Assembly: GCA_905234705.1 (NCBI GenBank)
Contig: CAJOIB010000042.1
Span: forward strand, 1 to 38,133
Source: an uncultured Selenomonadaceae bacterium
GTDB taxonomy: Bacteria; Bacillota; Negativicutes; Selenomonadales; Selenomonadaceae
Length of the DNA: 38,133 nt
Reading direction: 5' to 3'
The notes beneath the pieces are model-generated. The model ran no database searches. It was not told the DNA's origin and saw nothing but the letters and a program-made list of their open reading frames with translations. The first letter of the stretch is position 1. The number at the start of each line of letters is the position of its first letter. Position numbers and translations under genes: made by a program. Shown here in pieces: positions 23,285-31,452 of this stretch.

Positions 23285-25035
23285 TTACCTTAAAATTTCA
23301 TTTCCAGCTTTTTGTCTGATTTTGTTGCTAAGATTAAGTTATCGTAGTCGTCCTTGCCGCCTAATATCCGTGATGTAATGTGGTTATATCTTCAGCGGCT
23401 GTGAACTCTTCGCCAGTTACTGCACATTTGCCCTTCTGAGTGTTGTATAGCGAAATGCGGTTGTCTGCGTATTCTATGCTCCGTCCGTATAGTGGTTGCT
23501 GTAATAATTTAATGCTGATTGTGTCATAGTCCCTTTCATATGTTCTGCTTGTTTTATTCCTTGGATTTTTATGTTGTACATAACTAATTGGGTACATTAG
23601 TTCGTTTGCTATGTATTGTAGCATTTTAGATTTGCCATACCGCGCCATTTCAATTTTGGTGAGATTGCGTCCCGTTCGCTTGACGTCTAGTTTGTGCGTG
23701 ATAATACTGTGAACTGCTTGACTGATTTTATTGCAGTCTAAATTAATAAGCGTCGCTATTTGGTAGTAATTTTGTACGCCTCTAACCATTGCGTTGTATA
23801 AGTGGATTTCTCCCATTAGCTTGTATTTTGGTCTAGGGCGTGCCATATGTTTTATCTGCCTTTTTAGTTTCTGCGTTATTATTTTGACTTTTTTGTCTGT
23901 GATATGAGATTTAACAACTTGTTTGTTGCCTTTCGGGTGGACTTTGATTTTGAAACCGAGAAATTCTGAGTATTTGCGCTTGACATTAACCACCCGTGTT
24001 TTGTCTGGTGATACTTCTAATTTCAGTCGCTCCGTTAGCCATTGCGTTATTGCAATTTTGGTTTTCTCAGCGGCTGTCTTTGTTCTACAGAATATCCTGA
24101 AGTCATCAGCGTATCTAACAGTGTACATCTCCTTCAATTTGGTCTTGCGCATTGCTTCATAACCGTGTCCCTTATTCTTTGTGCCCGTCGGATTGATTTT
24201 CCCTTTGTATTTGTCGATTATGGGGTTTTGTTCCCAATTATTTTCAACCCAATGGTCAAGTTCGTTTAGTACGATATTTGCTACTTGTGGAGTGCCTTTG
24301 TTTGGATATATGAGTTTGCCATTTTCTTTAATTGGCGTCTTGAGTATGCGCCGGATTTTATTTAGTAAGTGTCGGTCTCTTATTCCTAGCGTCCACATTT
24401 GGCGTATTAATTTTGAGTGATTAACATTGTCGAAGAATTTTCTGATGTCAAATTCTATTACAAAGTGTAAGTGTCCGCGTTGCATTCTCAGTTCCGCATC
24501 CGCTATTGCATTTTCAACTGATTTACCTGACCTGAAACCGTAACTGTGCTTACTAAAACGTGCTTCACATTACGCCTAATAGGTTTCGGGCGGTAACCGT
24601 GCTTACTTCCTGATACTATGAATTTAACTTTCTCGACAACTTCATCTGCGTTAAGTTTCTTAATGTCATTAATGGTAAGTTTGTCCGTTCCGTTATTCTT
24701 AATGTTCCGGTATGCAAGCAGAATATTTTCGCGGCTAAAAACAATTTCCATTAGGTTTGTAAAAACGCCGCCGCATTTTGCTTGCTCGTAAAGTTCGCTG
24801 TAAATGTTATTTTCTGGCAAGTGGCAACACCTCCTTAGGTGCTCCTTTTTGTCGTGCTCGAATCCCCTTTCAACTGTTGATTGATTGTTAAAGTAAAAGA
24901 CTTGAGCCCATTCCTCCAGCGCCATCCTATCTGTACATTTAGCCTTAGGTCTTTGCTATGAGCCTGCAAGCTTGCCAATGCCCGTAACACTACTGGGTTT
25001 TTCATAATCAGGATTTTTACTAGCCCTACTTGCAA
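23285..25035 (-). pseudogene. Group II intron reverse transcriptase/maturase with HNH domain, multiply deleted
   Basis: Pieces of one ORF lie in three frames. (a) From 25035, the leader SLQAHSKDLRLNVQIGWRWRNGLKSF runs into an in-frame TAA at STTKRST. (b) From 24925 the frame gives ENNIYSELYEQAKCGGVFTNL, then RNIKNN|GTDKLTINDIKK, with the usual KGSKTA missing, ending at YRPKPIRR. (c) The frame then jumps to EARFSKHSYGFRSGKS, losing roughly 35 residues of RT motifs 1-2. KGTPQ|VANIVLNELDHW lacks GGILSPLL. YADD is intact. The HNH end breaks at LHH, resumes in another frame as LGGKDDYDNLILATKS, and jumps again to KKAGNEILR and stop at 23285. The surviving parts look well conserved, so decay is recent. 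Reverse transcription should be impossible as written. Mobility would need a helper in trans. Confidence 0.88.
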
Positions 25036-25325
25036 CTGTTATCAGCTAAATACATTTCTGTATTTTCGCCATTTAGACCCGTACACTCACAAATTCGTCA
25101 GTTCCGTGTGAAACATTCTAACCATAGCTAATTTATAGACTAGGATACACAACTCACCGCTGAGCCGCTAATGTTACGGTATCTGTCCGCCGCCTTTAAC
25201 GGGCTTCTAACATTACTGCTAGCCATGGGCGCTTCGGGGCGTTACTCCTTCATTTCACCCTTCGGATAATCAGTTCGCTTTACGCGCAGTATCTTTTCAA
25301 TACTGAACATGTCGCACTAAAGCAA

Positions 25326-25679
25326 TTACTCAGCTTTCAAATCAGCCTTGACCATTTCGACGAAAATTTTTCCATTGGCGCGCATACCGGATTCATCGAC
25401 AATTTTTTTCATAGCTTGAGTAGTTGCGTCCAAGTTAAAGCAAATATTACCAATCGCGGGCGCGGTAACTATTGACATTTTCGCGGTATAAACATTGCTG
25501 TTGTACACGGTTTTGCTGAGTTCTTCCTGCGCGGCTGTAAACATATTTTGAATTTTTTCAAGGTCAATGTCCTTAGTGCCGAGATATTTTAAAATACCGG
25601 AAGGAAAATAATTACCGGCGATTTTGTTGCAGGCGGATTTAGCGACCATTGCCTTCAAAACGGCTGGAACATTTTTCAT
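25326..25679 (-). CDS. Hypothetical protein (117 residues)
   Basis: I do not recognise the family. The protein is mostly helical in appearance, starts MKNVPAVLKAMVAKSACNKIAG, has a Ser/Ala-rich middle (YTAKMSIVTAPAIGNICFNLD) and ends VEMVKADLKAE. It has no signal peptide, membrane segment or metal motif. It starts 9 bases after the stop of the 186-residue gene with GAGGTA upstream of the ATG, so the two are co-transcribed. The group II intron begins 8 bases past its stop. The codon usage looks like that of its neighbours. Confidence 0.72.
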   Translation of the reverse strand: MKNVPAVLKAMVAKSACNKIAGNYFPSGILKYLGTKDIDLEKIQNMFTAAQEELSKTVYNSNVYTAKMSIVTAPAIGNICFNLDATTQAMKKIVDESGMRANGKIFVEMVKADLKAE

Positions 25680-25688
25680 AGCGATACC

Positions 25689-26249
25689 TCATTCAAATTT
25701 ATGTACAAAAAAATTATCCGCCGCTTCGGTCGTGAAGGTCAAATTTTTAATATCGTCCAATTTGCCGCCGCTGACAATCAGATTTACAACTTTGCACCAA
25801 TCGCGCAGAATATTTTCGTCGAAGTCGAAGCAGTACGCCAAATCGACAATTCCGGAAAGTTCGGCGCTGTAAATGTCGTCATTAATCGCCGCGCTAAAAA
25901 GTAGCCAAAAAATTAATCTATAATAGACGTGGTAATTCTTTTCAGTGCCGCCCTTGTATTTCATATCCAAGTAAGTTTGAACCAAATCCTGGTCGCTCAA
26001 AACTTCCAGCATACTCGATTTATTTGGGTTGAAAATATTTTCCATAGCGGCGATAAGTGGGTCGGAATTGTAGCGCTTGAAAATCGGCACGGAATAAGAT
26101 TTGAATTTGGAGCGCATATTTCCAAAAACAAATACGCCATTAGCTCGTCCCGCTAAATAACGGTCTGTATTCTGGACTATCGTTCGGAATTTTAGCAACT
26201 TCATATACTCCGCATCGGAACTTAGGGCATCATAATTCACAAGCACCAC
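25689..26249 (-). CDS. Hypothetical protein (about 186 residues)
   Basis: No family recognised. It is probably a soluble, mixed alpha protein rich in Asp, Asn and Tyr, with stretches such as YHVYYRLIFWLLFSAAINDDIYSAELSGIVDLAYCFDFDENI. The hydrophobic run near residue 110 is short and likely buried rather than membrane-spanning. The start is uncertain: GTG at 26249, 26246 or 26240 all lie close together, and GGCGGTGG or GGTGG could serve as ribosome-binding site for any of them. It forms a two-gene unit with the 117-residue protein downstream. Confidence 0.7.
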   Translation of the reverse strand: MVLVNYDALSSDAEYMKLLKFRTIVQNTDRYLAGRANGVFVFGNMRSKFKSYSVPIFKRYNSDPLIAAMENIFNPNKSSMLEVLSDQDLVQTYLDMKYKGGTEKNYHVYYRLIFWLLFSAAINDDIYSAELSGIVDLAYCFDFDENILRDWCKVVNLIVSGGKLDDIKNLTFTTEAADNFFVHKFE

Positions 26250-26312
26250 CGCCTATTAATTTTTTTATGGCTTATTTTAGCAATTTGGTTTCATTTATTC
26301 AAGTAATTGTAT

Positions 26313-26341
26313 CAACTTTCTTTTAGCGTAAAAGAAAGTTG
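26313..26341. repeat. Perfect 13-bp hairpin (first of three)
   Basis: CAACTTTCTTTTA-GCG-TAAAAGAAAGTTG is a perfect inverted repeat with a 3-nt loop. It is followed by CAAAGAAAA. A decayed relative lies at 602-660. Confidence 0.85.
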
Positions 26342-26352
26342 CAAAGAAAAGC

Positions 26353-26390
26353 GCGGCGCGGATAGTCACATCACGTGACTAGCGCGCCGC
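26353..26390. terminator. Long GC-rich stem-loop (second of three), probable terminator of the proB operon
   Basis: GCGGCGCG pairs with CGCGCCGC, and inside it TAGTCAC pairs with GTGACTA around a 5-base loop (ATCAC). Read on the minus strand it is followed by GCTTTTCTTT. That would serve as a somewhat weak terminator for the long minus-strand operon ending at 26437. Confidence 0.6.
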
Positions 26391-26393
26391 AGG

Positions 26394-26419
26394 GGCGCTC
26401 ATCCTTGAGCGCCTTTTTT
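26394..26419 (+). terminator. Plus-strand intrinsic terminator without an obvious upstream gene (third of three)
   Basis: GGCGCTC-ATCCTT-GAGCGCC followed by TTTTTT is a canonical plus-strand terminator. No plus-strand ORF of any length precedes it, because both flanking genes are on the minus strand. It could end a small plus-strand RNA or antisense transcription. Confidence 0.75.
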
Positions 26420-26436
26420 GGTTGATTTTAATTATT

Positions 26437-27399
26437 TTAGCGATTTCTGCTAATCACAAAATCGGCTACCTGTTTCAATGTCAAATTTATTGTAGCGTCA
26501 ATCGCCGCGGGTAAATTATTTTTGGCGGCGGCTATGTGATTCTCCGCGCAAGTCCGGCAATATTCAACTGCATCTGTCTCACGAATTATTTCAATCGCAA
26601 GCGCTACATCCGCACAAGAAATTTTCTCCTGCGCGATTATTTTTGTCAAAGCGTCAGCGCGCGGACTAACTTCCAACGCCCGAATTATCGGCAAAGTTAT
26701 TACGCCGCTCTTCAAATCGCCGCCTACAGCTTTGCCCGTCAATTTTTCCTCACCAAAAAAATCTAGTAAATCATCAATAATTTGAAACGCCAAGCCCAAA
26801 TTGCCACCATAATCAGCAAGATTTTCAATTTCCGTCCGCTCAAGTTTCGCTATTATCCCGCCCAATCGACAGCACGTTGACAAAAAAAACGCCGTCTTCA
26901 AATTTATTCGCGTGTAATATTCTTCCAGCGTTGGCACTACAAAAAATGAGCGGTCTTGAATAATTTCTCCAAGGCACAAATTTTTTACCAGTTTCGACAA
27001 AACCGCGCTAACTTCAGAGCCGTAATCATTTTCCGCTACCAGCTGAAACGCCTTCGCAAAAAGATAATCGCCCACTAAAACCGCTATTTGTGAGCCGTGC
27101 ATTGAGTTAATCGTTTCTACGCCGCGCCGCTTTTTCGCGTTGTCCAAAATGTCGTCGTGTACCAGGCTTGCCGTGTGAATTAGTTCCAGCGCCGCCGCTA
27201 ATGGGATTTCTTTCGTCGGTGAAAAATTTTTATTCGCGCAGGAGCAAGTTAAAAATAATAGCGGGCGCAGTCTTTTTCCGCCGCCGATTAATGGCGTGCA
27301 AATTTCTTGTATGAATTTATCTTCGACGACCGCCTGTCCTATGCAATTTTCTAATTCCTGCAAATTTATTTTTGTCTCCAACGCAGATATGAAATTCAA
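26437..27399 (-). CDS. Polyprenyl diphosphate synthase (trans-isoprenyl, heptaprenyl/octaprenyl type)
   Basis: About 320 residues. The first Asp-rich motif is in LVHDDILDNA near residue 80 and the second in FQIIDDLLDFFG near 206. GGGKRLRP near 40 binds IPP. It elongates FPP with IPP to make the side chain of a quinone or related lipid. Chain length cannot be read with certainty. Last gene of the proB operon. TTG 27399 with AGGTGA is preferred over GTG 27408, matching the start style of this genome. Confidence 0.93.
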   Translation of the reverse strand: MNFISALETKINLQELENCIGQAVVEDKFIQEICTPLIGGGKRLRPLLFLTCSCANKNFSPTKEIPLAAALELIHTASLVHDDILDNAKKRRGVETINSMHGSQIAVLVGDYLFAKAFQLVAENDYGSEVSAVLSKLVKNLCLGEIIQDRSFFVVPTLEEYYTRINLKTAFFLSTCCRLGGIIAKLERTEIENLADYGGNLGLAFQIIDDLLDFFGEEKLTGKAVGGDLKSGVITLPIIRALEVSPRADALTKIIAQEKISCADVALAIEIIRETDAVEYCRTCAENHIAAAKNNLPAAIDATINLTLKQVADFVISRNR

Positions 27400-27425
27400 A
27401 AATCTCACCTATTTCAAAAATTTTT

Positions 27426-28040
27426 TCAGTAAACGAACTTCAAACTGGCAAATCGCAATTCGCTCAACTCAACCAATTTATAAAAATTCGACCAGCTGTA
27501 AAGTTCATTGTACTTTTCGCGGCAATGCAAAACTCGCTTGACATAATTTCTGGTTTCAGTGTAGGGAATGGCGTCAACATCAGAAAAATTTTTCTGCCAA
27601 CCGTTTTTTTCAATCCAATGGCGAACGTTGCCGCGCCCCGCATTATACGCCGCCAGCGCCAATATGTCATTCCCAAAAAATTCGTCTTCCAGCTCCGCCA
27701 AATACCAAATCCCGTACTTAATATTCGTGTCGCTGTCGCTCAATTTATTCAGATTCGGCGGTTCTTCGTCAAGGCAGGACGCTATCCACGCCGCTGTTTC
27801 CGGCATTATTTGCATCAAACCTACCGCGCCGCTTTTCGACCGCGCATTTTCCGCAAAGTTGCTCTCGACCTTCATTACCGATATTGCTAAAAATCTGTCG
27901 ACTTGATAACGCGCCGATAAATCTTCAACGGTTTCGCGGTAAGGGAACGGATACAAAATTTTTTTCTGCGTCGAAGGCAGGTTTATTAAAAAATAGCCGA
28001 TTAGGCAGACGGCGAAAGTTATTACGAAAAATTTTTTCAA
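27426..28040 (-). CDS. Membrane-anchored lytic transglycosylase (SLT domain)
   Basis: About 204 residues. The N-terminal MKKFFVITFAVCLIGYFLI is a signal or anchor. The SLT domain shows the catalytic Glu in VMKVESNF (near 66), SGAVGLMQIMPETA (near 78), YNAGRGNV and YVKRV near the end. It cleaves peptidoglycan glycan strands outside the cytoplasm. The ORF track starts at 28076. TTG 28040 with AGGTGGGG six bases upstream gives a proper signal sequence. It starts 13 bases after the coaE stop. Confidence 0.93.
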   Translation of the reverse strand: MKKFFVITFAVCLIGYFLINLPSTQKKILYPFPYRETVEDLSARYQVDRFLAISVMKVESNFAENARSKSGAVGLMQIMPETAAWIASCLDEEPPNLNKLSDSDTNIKYGIWYLAELEDEFFGNDILALAAYNAGRGNVRHWIEKNGWQKNFSDVDAIPYTETRNYVKRVLHCREKYNELYSWSNFYKLVELSELRFASLKFVY

Positions 28041-28053
28041 ACCGAACCCCACC

Positions 28054-28656
28054 TTAATTGAAACTGAAACGACCATTCAACGCTCTTGTGACTTGTTTAT
28101 AAATATTGGAGCGATTTTTTCTGTTATTGTTAATGACGATGTCGGCGCGGGCGCAAATTTCTTCGACGGGCATTTGAGCATTGACGCGGGCGACGGCTTG
28201 CTGATTTGTCAAATTGTCGCGTTGACGCAGCCGCCAAATTTGCAGAGCGCGCGGAATTTGAACCGCCCAAATTTCATCAAATAAAAATTCCCAGCCAGCC
28301 TCAAATAAAAGCGGCACTTCGACAACCGCCAATTTTTTTCCGCGATTCGCGCAGTCCACAAGAAAATCTCTGGTGTAATTCAGCAAAATCGGATGCGACA
28401 CAGAATTTATCCATTGCCTTTCGTCCGCGTGATTGAAAATAATTTCGCCGATAATTCGCTTGTTGAGTTGTCCGTCCGCGCCGATTACGTATTTGCCGAA
28501 ATGCTGAACGTAAATATCGAAAAGCGTACCTTCGGGCATTAAAAGTTTGTGCGTTATTTCGTCAATGTCCATAATCCACGCTCCGAATTTCCTAAGCACG
28601 AATGAAACCGCAGATTTCCCGCACGCAATGCCGCCGGTCAGTCCGATTATTAGCAA
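28054..28656 (-). CDS. coaE: Dephospho-CoA kinase
   Basis: 200 residues. The P-loop GLTGGIACGKSAVS is at residues 5-18, DIDEITHKL follows near 30, VEVPLLFEAG (near 112) is the family signature, and RLRQRDNLTNQQA forms the lid. It catalyses the last step of coenzyme A synthesis. It starts with TTG, with AGGGGGA upstream, and sits in the middle of the proB operon. Confidence 0.97.
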   Translation of the reverse strand: MLIIGLTGGIACGKSAVSFVLRKFGAWIMDIDEITHKLLMPEGTLFDIYVQHFGKYVIGADGQLNKRIIGEIIFNHADERQWINSVSHPILLNYTRDFLVDCANRGKKLAVVEVPLLFEAGWEFLFDEIWAVQIPRALQIWRLRQRDNLTNQQAVARVNAQMPVEEICARADIVINNNRKNRSNIYKQVTRALNGRFSFN

Positions 28657-28668
28657 AAAAATTTCCCC

Positions 28669-29523
28669 CTAAGTTAACTTAAAGCCGCCGCCAGATTTCT
28701 CAATGAGCCGCTCTTTCAGCAAATGCCCAATTGCACGCTTAAACGCCGCTTTTGTGATTTTAAAAACCGCGTAAATTTTTTCCGGCTCACTTTTATCGCC
28801 CAAATCAATCTTACCGTCATTTTCGCGAATAAATTTCAAAATCTTTTCGGCGTCGCCATTAATCGCCAATTCCTTAGATTCTTTGAGAGAGCCGTTGAGC
28901 CTGCCGTCTTCGCGGATAAAAGTCACGCGCACGTCAACCACTTCGCCGCATTTCAGCACCCGCGGAATTTCCTTCTGCGCGATAAACGCAATGTACCGCT
29001 CATTCGTGAAAACAAACGCGCCATCTTCCGTAATATTGAAAATAGTTCCGGTAACTTTATCGCCAATTTTAACATTTTCCGCAGGTTTGGACGCGCGCCG
29101 AATTTCATCAGAAACTTTCATTGAAGTTGCGAATCTGCCGGATTTGTCAATGTACAATTTTGCCCAAACCACGTCGCCAATTTTCGGCTTACCAATCATT
29201 TCGGCGAATGGCATAAAAATTCCACGCTCCGCGCCAGCTTCCAAAAAAGCGCCGTCATTCGTCATATTAATAATTTCCAGCCGCGCAATTTGTCCAACTT
29301 TCATTTTCGGCACGCGCATTGACGCCGTTAATCTTCTTTTCGGGTCAAGGTACAAAAAAACTTCGACAGTATCACCGATATTCACGGGCGCGGTTTGCTG
29401 TGTTTTATGCAAAAGAATATCGTCATTGGAATTGCCAGTTCCCGCGTCAAGAAATGCGCCAAAATCGCTTTGCCGCACAACTTTTAATTTGGCAACCGTC
29501 ATAGGTTTCAATTCAATCTTCAT
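28669..29523 (-). CDS. cvfB: S1 domain RNA-binding protein, CvfB-like
   Basis: 284 residues. It has three successive S1-type beta barrels (MTVAKLKVVRQSDFGAFLDAG; KVGQIARLEIINMTNDGAFLEAG; KIGDKVTGTIFNITEDGAFVF) followed by a C-terminal winged-helix-like end (AFKRAIGHLLKERLIEKSGGGFKLT). This is the CvfB/YitL architecture. Such proteins affect virulence and gene expression in Gram-positive bacteria. The ORF track extends 61 residues upstream into rsfS. ATG 29523, overlapping the rsfS end by 11 bases, is the family start. Confidence 0.9.
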   Translation of the reverse strand: MKIELKPMTVAKLKVVRQSDFGAFLDAGTGNSNDDILLHKTQQTAPVNIGDTVEVFLYLDPKRRLTASMRVPKMKVGQIARLEIINMTNDGAFLEAGAERGIFMPFAEMIGKPKIGDVVWAKLYIDKSGRFATSMKVSDEIRRASKPAENVKIGDKVTGTIFNITEDGAFVFTNERYIAFIAQKEIPRVLKCGEVVDVRVTFIREDGRLNGSLKESKELAINGDAEKILKFIRENDGKIDLGDKSEPEKIYAVFKITKAAFKRAIGHLLKERLIEKSGGGFKLT

Positions 29524-29857
29524 AGCGTTTAATCTCAGCGTCGCCCCAAAGTTTTTCCAGAGCGTAATATTCGCGGTTTTCGTCTTTGAAAATGTGCACA
29601 ACCACATCGCCATAATCCAGCAAAACCCATTCGCCTTCTTGGTAGCCTTCCTTGTGGTTGAAATGAACGCCCGCCTCAGCAAGTTTTTCTTCAACATTAT
29701 CGGCAATGGCTTTAACCTGCGTAGCGGTCGGCGCGTTGCAAATCACAAAATAATCAGTTGAGAACATAACGCCATGCATATCCATCGTTACGATATTTCC
29801 GGCTTTTTTATCGCTCGCCGCCTTGCAAATTTTTTGAGTAAGTTCCGTTGTTTCCAT
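29513..29857 (-). CDS. rsfS: Ribosomal silencing factor RsfS
   Basis: 114 residues. It binds L14 and blocks 30S-50S joining in starvation. DYFVICNAPTATQVKAIADNVEEKL (near 35) and the EWVLLDYGDVVVHIF motif (near 76) followed by YALEKLWGDA are diagnostic. The ATG at 29857 has GAGGAG eight bases before it, preferred over 29866. The nadD-yqeK-LCP-rsfS order is the standard Firmicute arrangement. Confidence 0.96.
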   Translation of the reverse strand: METTELTQKICKAASDKKAGNIVTMDMHGVMFSTDYFVICNAPTATQVKAIADNVEEKLAEAGVHFNHKEGYQEGEWVLLDYGDVVVHIFKDENREYYALEKLWGDAEIKRYED

Positions 29858-29862
29858 AAAAA

Positions 29863-30870
29863 TCACTCCTCGTCTTCAATAACCGGCTCATCCGCTATAT
29901 CGTGTACAGGGAAAAGTTCCTGTATTTTCGCGTCGATTCCTTGAATATCGGGTATCCAAATTCCCTGTTCGTTTTCGCTGCCAGGCAACATTACAGTTGT
30001 AGGCGGGTCGCTACTCATACTGTGCAAAACGCTCGCCAAATGCGCCGAGTCAAATATTTCCGCGCTGGTTTCCATTTGGTTTCTAAAAATATCGGCAATG
30101 GCGGGCAATTTCGGTATCGTTTCAAGTTGTAAAACTTTCGCGTAAAATGCTTTGATAAATTTTTGCTGACGCTGAACTCTGCCCACGTCGCCTAATTTTT
30201 CACTGCGAAATCTTAAATATTTCTGCGCCTCGTCGCCGTTCAAATGCTGGTAACCTTGCCCCAAATGAATTTCTAAGCCGGATTCCGGATCTTCATAATC
30301 CATATCTTCCTCGACGTAAATATCAATGCCGCCGAAAACGTCAATCAATTCCGCGAAAGTCGCCATATTAATTACAACGTACTGATGAATAGAAATTCCA
30401 AGCAAGCCCGCCACGTGCCGCACAATCAAACTAGCGCCGCCCCAACTGTACAGACTGCCAATCCTGCCCGCCGAAGAATCAGCCGATACCCAAGTATCCC
30501 GCGGTATCGAAATTAGCCGCGTCTTGCCGGTGTCATTTGAAAAACTCAGCACCAAAATTGTATCAGCTTCCGGTCCGCCGTCGTAGCCGTCATCTATTCC
30601 CAATATCAAAATATTTGTGTAGCCGTCAAATTTCGGATCTATCTCACCGGTTCGCGCAGCGCGCCGCTCATTATAGCCCGCGTACATTGCGCTAAATTCA
30701 TTGTAAATGTGGCTGATTCCATTGTAAACGCCCAGACCGATAAATAAAATTGCAGAGCAAATTAAAGCAGTGAGCACGCACATAAAAATTCCGCGAAAAA
30801 ATCTTGTCCTTCGCCGTTTCTTCAAAAATTTGCGCTTCTTTTCGATATTGTCTTGAGTTGTATTTGCCAT
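29863..30870 (-). CDS. LytR-CpsA-Psr (LCP) family cell-wall glycopolymer ligase
   Basis: 335 residues. A basic cytoplasmic N-terminus (KKRKFLKKRRRTRFFRG) and one membrane segment (IFMCVLTALICSAILFIGLGVY) precede the LCP domain, with ILILGIDDGYDGGPEADTILVLS, SIPRDTWV and GRIGSLYSWGG, then ATFAELIDVFGGIDIYV and RFRSEKLGDVGRVQRQQKFI. LCP enzymes transfer undecaprenyl-linked polymers to peptidoglycan outside the membrane. The C-terminus is acidic. Confidence 0.95.
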   Translation of the reverse strand: MANTTQDNIEKKRKFLKKRRRTRFFRGIFMCVLTALICSAILFIGLGVYNGISHIYNEFSAMYAGYNERRAARTGEIDPKFDGYTNILILGIDDGYDGGPEADTILVLSFSNDTGKTRLISIPRDTWVSADSSAGRIGSLYSWGGASLIVRHVAGLLGISIHQYVVINMATFAELIDVFGGIDIYVEEDMDYEDPESGLEIHLGQGYQHLNGDEAQKYLRFRSEKLGDVGRVQRQQKFIKAFYAKVLQLETIPKLPAIADIFRNQMETSAEIFDSAHLASVLHSMSSDPPTTVMLPGSENEQGIWIPDIQGIDAKIQELFPVHDIADEPVIEDEE

Positions 30871-30882
30871 TTCAGCAACAGC

Positions 30883-31452
30883 TCACTTTTGCAGTAGTAA
30901 AAAATTTCGGGCGGCAATCGTGTCGGGGTGAATCAAAGTTTTTTTCTGCACAATAAATATAATCGATTCGTCAAGTGCAGTCAAAATAATTTCGTCAAGG
31001 CTGGTAAATTTTTCCGCAATCTCGCGCAGTTTCTCAACACCTGGATAATTCCTGTTCGGTTCAATCATATCAGCGAAATAAATAATTTTGTCAAGCGGCG
31101 TCATATCGCGCGCGCCGACCGTGTGCCGATAAATCGCCTGCGCGATTTCAGTATCTTCAACGCCGTAAATTTCGCTAATCATTTTCGCACCGATATAAGC
31201 GTGCAACAAAAGCGGCATAGAATTTTCGACTTCACCAATTTTTATACCGCGCTTAATCGCCTCGGCGGGCAAATCTTCATTTTCAAATTCGCGGGCGCAA
31301 TCGTGCAAAAGTCCGGCAATGTAAGCTTTGTTTGTGTCGACGCCGAATTTTTCAGCCAATTTGACAGCGGTATTCGCCACGCCGATTGAATGAGCAAAGC
31401 GACTGTTTTTGAGCCGCCGCTGAAGTTCGCGACGCATTTCGTCAATCGTCAT
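30883..31452 (-). CDS. yqeK: YqeK family HD-domain symmetrical Ap4A hydrolase
   Basis: 189 residues. It shows the HD-domain layout: first His in FAHSIGVANTAV (near 20), LLHDCARE (His-Asp near 49), then LLLHAYIGA and IYRHTVG, with DKIIYFADMIEPNRNYPGV near 120, the YqeK signature. It hydrolyses diadenosine tetraphosphate. ATG overlaps the nadD stop by 4 bases. Confidence 0.95.
   Translation of the reverse strand: MTIDEMRRELQRRLKNSRFAHSIGVANTAVKLAEKFGVDTNKAYIAGLLHDCAREFENEDLPAEAIKRGIKIGEVENSMPLLLHAYIGAKMISEIYGVEDTEIAQAIYRHTVGARDMTPLDKIIYFADMIEPNRNYPGVEKLREIAEKFTSLDEIILTALDESIIFIVQKKTLIHPDTIAARNFLLLQK

Larger units (their letters stand above)
23168..25317 (-). mobile_element. Group II intron with a degraded ORF
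   Basis: On the minus strand the 5' end is GTGCGACATG (from 25317), the usual group II opening. About 2.1 kb later is a perfect 34-nt domain V (23217-23250), then a domain VI-like stem AGCGATAA/TTATCGCT, with the 3' end near 23168. The multi-domain ORF lies in between and is broken in several places. The element sits 8 bases after the stop of the 117-residue gene and just upstream of the tig promoter, in what looks like a terminator (AAAGC-loop-GCTTT, then a T run after the 3' end). Insertion at a terminator and a CGC triad in domain V both fit IIC-type behaviour, though the ORF carries an HNH domain, which classic IIC ORFs lack. The exact 3' boundary is uncertain by a few bases. Confidence 0.88.

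Noticed and set aside
24926-25317. Additional gene in the 390-base stretch 5' of the intron ORF
   Set aside because: It corresponds to group II intron domains I-III, with the degraded ORF leader overlapping part of it; no other coding signal.
26313-26419. CRISPR array or IS-end inverted repeats in the triple-hairpin region
   Set aside because: The three stems have different sequences, there are no regularly spaced direct repeats, and no transposase ORF or target duplication is visible.
28883-29761. 292-residue plus-strand ORF across cvfB and rsfS
   Set aside because: Opposite two clearly real genes in a conserved operon.
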